A stretch of 9,293 nucleotides of DNA from Candidatus Eiseniibacteriota bacterium (GTDB taxonomy: Bacteria; Joyebacterota; Joyebacteria; Joyebacterales; Joyebacteraceae). Under the pieces are notes generated by a model. It worked only from the letters and a program-made list of their open reading frames with translations. It searched no databases and was not told the DNA's origin. Of this stretch, positions 6,053-9,293 are shown piece by piece. The position numbers and the translations under genes are program-made. The stretch is from NCBI GenBank assembly GCA_030638405.1, contig DAOWER010000241.1, positions 1 through 9,293 of the forward strand. Direction: 5' to 3'. Numbering within the stretch: the first letter of the stretch is position 1; each line of letters starts with the position of its first letter.

Positions 6053-7882
6053 CTAGTTCAACTTGATGCTGACCGACTGGCCGCCGCCTGTCTCGCCGCT
6101 CGCCTTCTCCTTCAGGACTTCCGCCGGGTCCTTGATGTACTGGAAATTCTCCTCGACGAAGTCAATGGTAACGGTGTTGCGCGCGTCCTCGAGCATCGCG
6201 CTCAGAAGAGCCTCCCTCTTCGTCGAGACGACCGACTGCTTCACCGCGTTCCCGACCTCGTCGAAAGTCATCTGCCGTTCCGGGTACTTCGCGAGTACCT
6301 TCACTAGCGCGTATCCGCCTGGAGCGCGCACCGGCCCGCCGATCTCACCTATGTCGAGGTCAAACGCCACGCCCTGCAGGTAGTCGAGCCGCTTCTCGCC
6401 CTGCTGATACTTGGGTATCACGCCGTCCTTCGCCTTGCTCCACTCGTCGATCGAGAGCGTCTTCACCATGTTGGTGAACGTCGCCTCTCCCGATTTCACG
6501 CGCTGAAGGATACCGTTGGCCTGCGCCTCGGTCGACACGATGATCTGCTGGACGTCCACGCCGATGGGCTGGGCGAACTTGTCGAGATTCGACCTGTAGT
6601 AGTCGCGAATCTCCTGGCCGGTGGGCTCGTCGACCTTCTGCACGACTTCCTGATCGTACGCGATGTCGATGATGAACTCCTCGGTCCGCTGATCGAGATA
6701 GTCCTTCATCTCCTGGCTGTCCCGGTAGCCCCCCTCCTGGATCTTCGCCTCGATGCTCTCGCGCTGGATGTTGCGCTTGATGAAGGTCTCGATGCGCACG
6801 CGGTCGCCCGTCTTGATGGTCTCTATGCCGGGCACGTCCGCAGACATCCTAGCGTAGTCGCCAAGGGTCACGACCTTCTCGTCACCGAATATGTTGTACG
6901 TGACGAGCACCATCTCCGCCTCTTCGTCGGTGAACTCAGGGACGACCGAGATACGGGCGCGCTCCATGCGCTCCTCGCTGGTCGTAGCCTCCGTCTGCGG
7001 GATGGCCTTGAACGCGGCCTCGTCGATCTTCGTCCCGCACAGGTCCATCCCGTCGTCTGTGAAGACGGCGTTCGCCGACTCATTCCACTCGCTGAAGAGG
7101 TAGAACTCGAGCATGTTCCTCTTGAAGTTGCGAGCCTCGGCGGAGATGCCCACGAGGTGGCTCCCCTCGAGGGGCTTCGGGCTCGGCGGGTCCTTCCTGG
7201 ACAGGACCCTGTAGATGTAGTAGGTCGCGCCTATCTTGTGCACAGGTGTGGTGTCGTCCTTGTTGAGGTAGCGGATCTCGACCCGCGTCAGCGGATGCAG
7301 GTCCGTCCAGACCGCCACCGGCACGCGCCCTTCGTCCTGCGCGGTTCCGGCCGTGGAGACTTCGATCGCGACGCGCCCGAAGTCTTCTCCACCCTCGGTC
7401 ACGCGGCGGTGGGCATCGTTGGCCACGTCTTCGTCCATCGTGCTTATCTCTTGAAGCTGAAACAGATCGTCACGGACCGCGAAGTAATCTTCGACTTCCT
7501 CCGGCGTGACCTGCGCCGGCCCGACGATGAGCTTTTCCCTGAGCAGCTCCTCGGCCTTGGAGTCTGCGAAGTACTCGAGTGCGCCCGGGAGCCTGTCGTC
7601 GTTCAGAATACCCAGCCTGATGCCGTAGATGACGAGAAGCTCCTTGCGTATGACGTCCTCCATGAACTGACGCTTCCCCTCGTCTCCGGGAACGTCCGGG
7701 ATCATCTCAGCGGGAACTCTCCCCAATCGCTCGTTGATGTAGCCGACGGTGACCTCGCGAGTTTCCACTATCCCCTCGTTGTCGGTCAGCCTGATTGCCG
7801 GTTTGTCCTCGACGGACGAACATCCTCCGACCACAGCGGCCACTACGACAGCAAGGACGAAGAAGGCTGTGAATTTCCTCAT
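6053..7882 (-). CDS. Degenerate SurA/PpiC-family lipoprotein
   Basis: This 609-residue protein has a lipoprotein signal (MRKFTAFFVL...VVGG, Cys21, +2 Ser), suggesting outer-membrane anchoring. Residues about 30-135 resemble a foldase N-terminal region, including YINERLG and PEEVEDYF. Two parvulin-like folds can be traced: 141-229 (ending IGATYYIYRVLSRKDP) and 442-532 (IIVSTEAQA...GGYALVKVL). Neither has the catalytic histidines: the expected positions read QEIST and QQIIV at the front and TYYIYRV and GYALVKV at the back. The middle part (250-420) is charged and helical-looking. It is probably a chaperone and not an isomerase. ATG 7882 has AAGGAG seven nt upstream. It is the first gene after the mfd terminator, so it likely heads the foldase operon. 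The family assignment rests on domain pattern and neighbours; the function is inferred. Confidence 0.8.
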   Translation of the reverse strand: MRKFTAFFVLAVVVAAVVGGCSSVEDKPAIRLTDNEGIVETREVTVGYINERLGRVPAEMIPDVPGDEGKRQFMEDVIRKELLVIYGIRLGILNDDRLPGALEYFADSKAEELLREKLIVGPAQVTPEEVEDYFAVRDDLFQLQEISTMDEDVANDAHRRVTEGGEDFGRVAIEVSTAGTAQDEGRVPVAVWTDLHPLTRVEIRYLNKDDTTPVHKIGATYYIYRVLSRKDPPSPKPLEGSHLVGISAEARNFKRNMLEFYLFSEWNESANAVFTDDGMDLCGTKIDEAAFKAIPQTEATTSEERMERARISVVPEFTDEEAEMVLVTYNIFGDEKVVTLGDYARMSADVPGIETIKTGDRVRIETFIKRNIQRESIEAKIQEGGYRDSQEMKDYLDQRTEEFIIDIAYDQEVVQKVDEPTGQEIRDYYRSNLDKFAQPIGVDVQQIIVSTEAQANGILQRVKSGEATFTNMVKTLSIDEWSKAKDGVIPKYQQGEKRLDYLQGVAFDLDIGEIGGPVRAPGGYALVKVLAKYPERQMTFDEVGNAVKQSVVSTKREALLSAMLEDARNTVTIDFVEENFQYIKDPAEVLKEKASGETGGGQSVSIKLN

Positions 7883-7885
7883 CAG

Positions 7886-7902
7886 GACACTCCTTTCGTG
7901 TC
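7886..7902 (-). promoter_or_regulatory. Small hairpin presenting the ribosome site of the first foldase gene
   Basis: GACAC (7898-7902) and GTGTC (7886-7890) can pair around a GAAAGGA loop that contains most of the Shine-Dalgarno sequence of the gene starting at 7882. The stem is only 5 bp, so this may be chance. Confidence 0.3.
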
Positions 7903-7959
7903 ACCGAGGCCGCCGGATGAAGCCGGTGCCCCGCTCCCAGATGGAGAACGTCTCATCCC

Positions 7960-7991
7960 AGTAAAGGCGAAGAAGCCCGTGAACGGGCTCC
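7960..7991 (-). terminator. Rho-independent-like terminator after mfd
   Basis: GGAGCCCG (7984-7991) pairs with CGGGCTTC (7972-7979), with one G-U pair, around a TTCA loop. A pyrimidine-rich tail (TTCGCCTTTAC) follows. It begins 11 nt after the mfd stop codon and separates mfd from the foldase genes. The T tract is weak. Confidence 0.6.
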
Positions 7992-8002
7992 GATGCGTAA
8001 CG

Positions 8003-9293
8003 CTAGAGGTTATCAGAGTCTGCGAACTGCTTCAACACCTTTCTCCCCAACCGCAGGGCCTCTCTCCTGCCGCCTGGCGACGCGAACTTCACGGTCAGCC
8101 CCGCTGTTGCGTCAAACTCCAGGGGCGCCTCGCACGCCTTGAGTGCCGCGCGCAGGCGACCCGGCTTCGGCTCGAAGCCGGGCGCGAACTCCGCCTCAAC
8201 GGTCCCGGCCGTCAGACCTATCCGCCTGACACCCACAACATCACACACGACTCTCAGGGCCTGGACCTCCAGGAGTCCCCCGACCTCCGGCGGCAGTTTC
8301 CCGAACCGGTCGGAGAGCTCGCTCGCCAGCGCATCGACCGAGTCCAAGTCACCAGCGTCCCGGATTCTCTTGTAGATGTCTATCTTCATGTCGTTGTCCG
8401 CGATGTAAGAATCAGGTATGTATGCATCCATTTTGATGTCCACGGACGCTTCCTGTTTCTCTACAGTCGCCTCTCCCTTGAGCCGTTTCACGGCGCCCCT
8501 CAAGAGCTTCGCGTAGAGATTGAACCCCACCGCCAGCATGTGACCGTGCTGTTCGGCGCCCAGGATGTTCCCGGCGCCCCGAATCTCGAGATCACGCATC
8601 GCAAGCTTGTACCCGGAAGAGAGCTCGGTGAACTCCTGGATGGCGGCGAGGCGTCGTCTCGCTATCGGTGTGATGCCGCGATCGCGCGGTATCAGCAGGT
8701 AGGCGTAGGCCCTGTGGTTGGAGCGCCCCACGCGCCCGCGCAGCTGGTAGAGCTGGGCAAGGCCGAAGCGGTCCGCCCGGTTGACGATGATCGTGTTGAC
8801 GTTCGGGATGTCCAGGCCTGATTCGATGATCATGCTGCACACCAGGACGTCGATCTGTCCCTCGAGGAACTTCATCATCACCGACTCGAGCTGACGCTCT
8901 GCCATCTGCCCGTGGCCGACGTCGATGACGAACCCGGGGAGGATCCCCCTGAGGTAGGTCGCCATGCCCTCGATGGTCTCCACACGGTTGTGCACGAAGT
9001 AGACCTGGCCGCCCCGGTCCATCTCACGCAGGACGGCTTCCACGATCAGGTCCGCGTCGAAGGCCGCGATCTCCGTCCGAACGGGCAGGCGGTCCCTTGG
9101 CGGCGTGTTGATGATCGACATGTCGCGGGCGCCGACCAGCGACATGTGAAGCGTGCGCGGGATAGGGGTGGCGGTCATCGTGATGACGTCCACCGATTCC
9201 CTCATCTTCTGAATGGTCTCCTTGTGCAGGACGCCGAACTGCTGCTCCTCGTCCGTGACCAGAAGCCCGAGGTCGTGGAACTTGACGTCCTTC
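8003..9293 (-). CDS. mfd: Transcription-repair coupling factor Mfd, C-terminal part (5' end beyond window)
   Basis: Mfd is an ATP-driven translocase that removes RNA polymerase stalled at DNA lesions and recruits UvrA. The frame is open to the window edge, giving 429 residues of a protein usually near 1,150. The first visible residues are the end of helicase lobe 1: LVTDEEQQFGV (DEEQ box at 14-17) and TATPIPR (40-46). Lobe 2 follows, with IESGLDIPN (157-165) and QLRGRVGRS (183-191). The translocation motif region MRDLEIRGAGNILG is at 232-245. The C-terminal TRCF domain (about 283-385) includes DAYIPDSYI and SDRFGKLPPEV; RecG, the nearest relative, lacks it. The internal Met at 9205 is not the start: 29 further in-frame codons upstream are conserved helicase sequence. 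TAG at 8003-8005 is followed by a terminator-like hairpin. All visible motifs look intact. Confidence 0.96.
   Translation of the reverse strand, partial: KDVKFHDLGLLVTDEEQQFGVLHKETIQKMRESVDVITMTATPIPRTLHMSLVGARDMSIINTPPRDRLPVRTEIAAFDADLIVEAVLREMDRGGQVYFVHNRVETIEGMATYLRGILPGFVIDVGHGQMAERQLESVMMKFLEGQIDVLVCSMIIESGLDIPNVNTIIVNRADRFGLAQLYQLRGRVGRSNHRAYAYLLIPRDRGITPIARRRLAAIQEFTELSSGYKLAMRDLEIRGAGNILGAEQHGHMLAVGFNLYAKLLRGAVKRLKGEATVEKQEASVDIKMDAYIPDSYIADNDMKIDIYKRIRDAGDLDSVDALASELSDRFGKLPPEVGGLLEVQALRVVCDVVGVRRIGLTAGTVEAEFAPGFEPKPGRLRAALKACEAPLEFDATAGLTVKFASPGGRREALRLGRKVLKQFADSDNL

Noticed and set aside
7157..8821. Long plus-strand open frame of 554 codons
   Set aside because: It lies antisense to the mfd and 609-residue lipoprotein genes, spans their boundary and shows no recognisable domain. 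GC-rich coding DNA often leaves long antisense frames.
8003..9293. RecG helicase as identity of the partial helicase
   Set aside because: The C-terminal TRCF domain and the DEEQ...TATPIPRTLHMSL context fit Mfd, and RecG lacks the TRCF domain.

Overview
The window is a compact, high-GC bacterial chromosome segment (clearly above 60% GC by eye) in which every supported gene lies on the minus strand. Read in the direction of transcription, from high to low coordinates, the order is: the C-terminal part of mfd, a 609-residue degenerate parvulin lipoprotein, a 298-residue parvulin lipoprotein, a SurA-like double-parvulin chaperone, a small S4-domain protein matching RqcP, pdxA, holB, and a RicT/PSP1 protein that runs off the window with a tandem-repeat tail. 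I see no RNA genes, mobile elements, CRISPR arrays or transfer signatures.

Three foldases with signal peptides, two of them lipoproteins with no Asp at +2 after the lipobox Cys, point to a diderm (Gram-negative) organism. RqcP and the holB-ricT pair are best known from Firmicutes. This mixture plus high GC fits a deep-branching or uncultured diderm phylum (Gemmatimonadota/FCB-type, Eisenbacteria- or Krumholzibacteria-like). That assignment is inference; the sequence alone does not fix a taxon.

Layout: 8003-9293 is the helicase C-terminal lobe and TRCF domain of Mfd, closed by a terminator-like hairpin at 7972-7991. Positions 3443-7882 hold the envelope-folding cluster (three parvulin-family proteins) and the rqcP-like gene, tightly packed with gaps of 72 and 19 nt and a 4-nt overlap. 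A strong hairpin with a T-rich tail begins right after the rqcP stop, yet lies inside the only good reading of the pdxA start. Positions 2353-3465 are pdxA. A good sigma70-type promoter straddles the pdxA stop and probably drives holB-ricT, which overlap by 11 nt.

The genes cover transcription-coupled repair (Mfd), periplasmic and outer-membrane protein folding (three foldases), rescue of stalled 50S subunits (RqcP), vitamin B6 synthesis (PdxA), the replication clamp loader (HolB) and an Fe-S-type RNA maturation or signalling factor (RicT). The order combines links known separately elsewhere: surA-pdxA in Enterobacteria, mfd near rqcP and holB next to ricT in Bacillus. No new defence or mobile system is visible. 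The points most worth a second look are the 36-bp in-frame repeat tail of RicT, the hairpin overlapping the rqcP/pdxA junction, and the graded loss of catalytic histidines across the three foldases.
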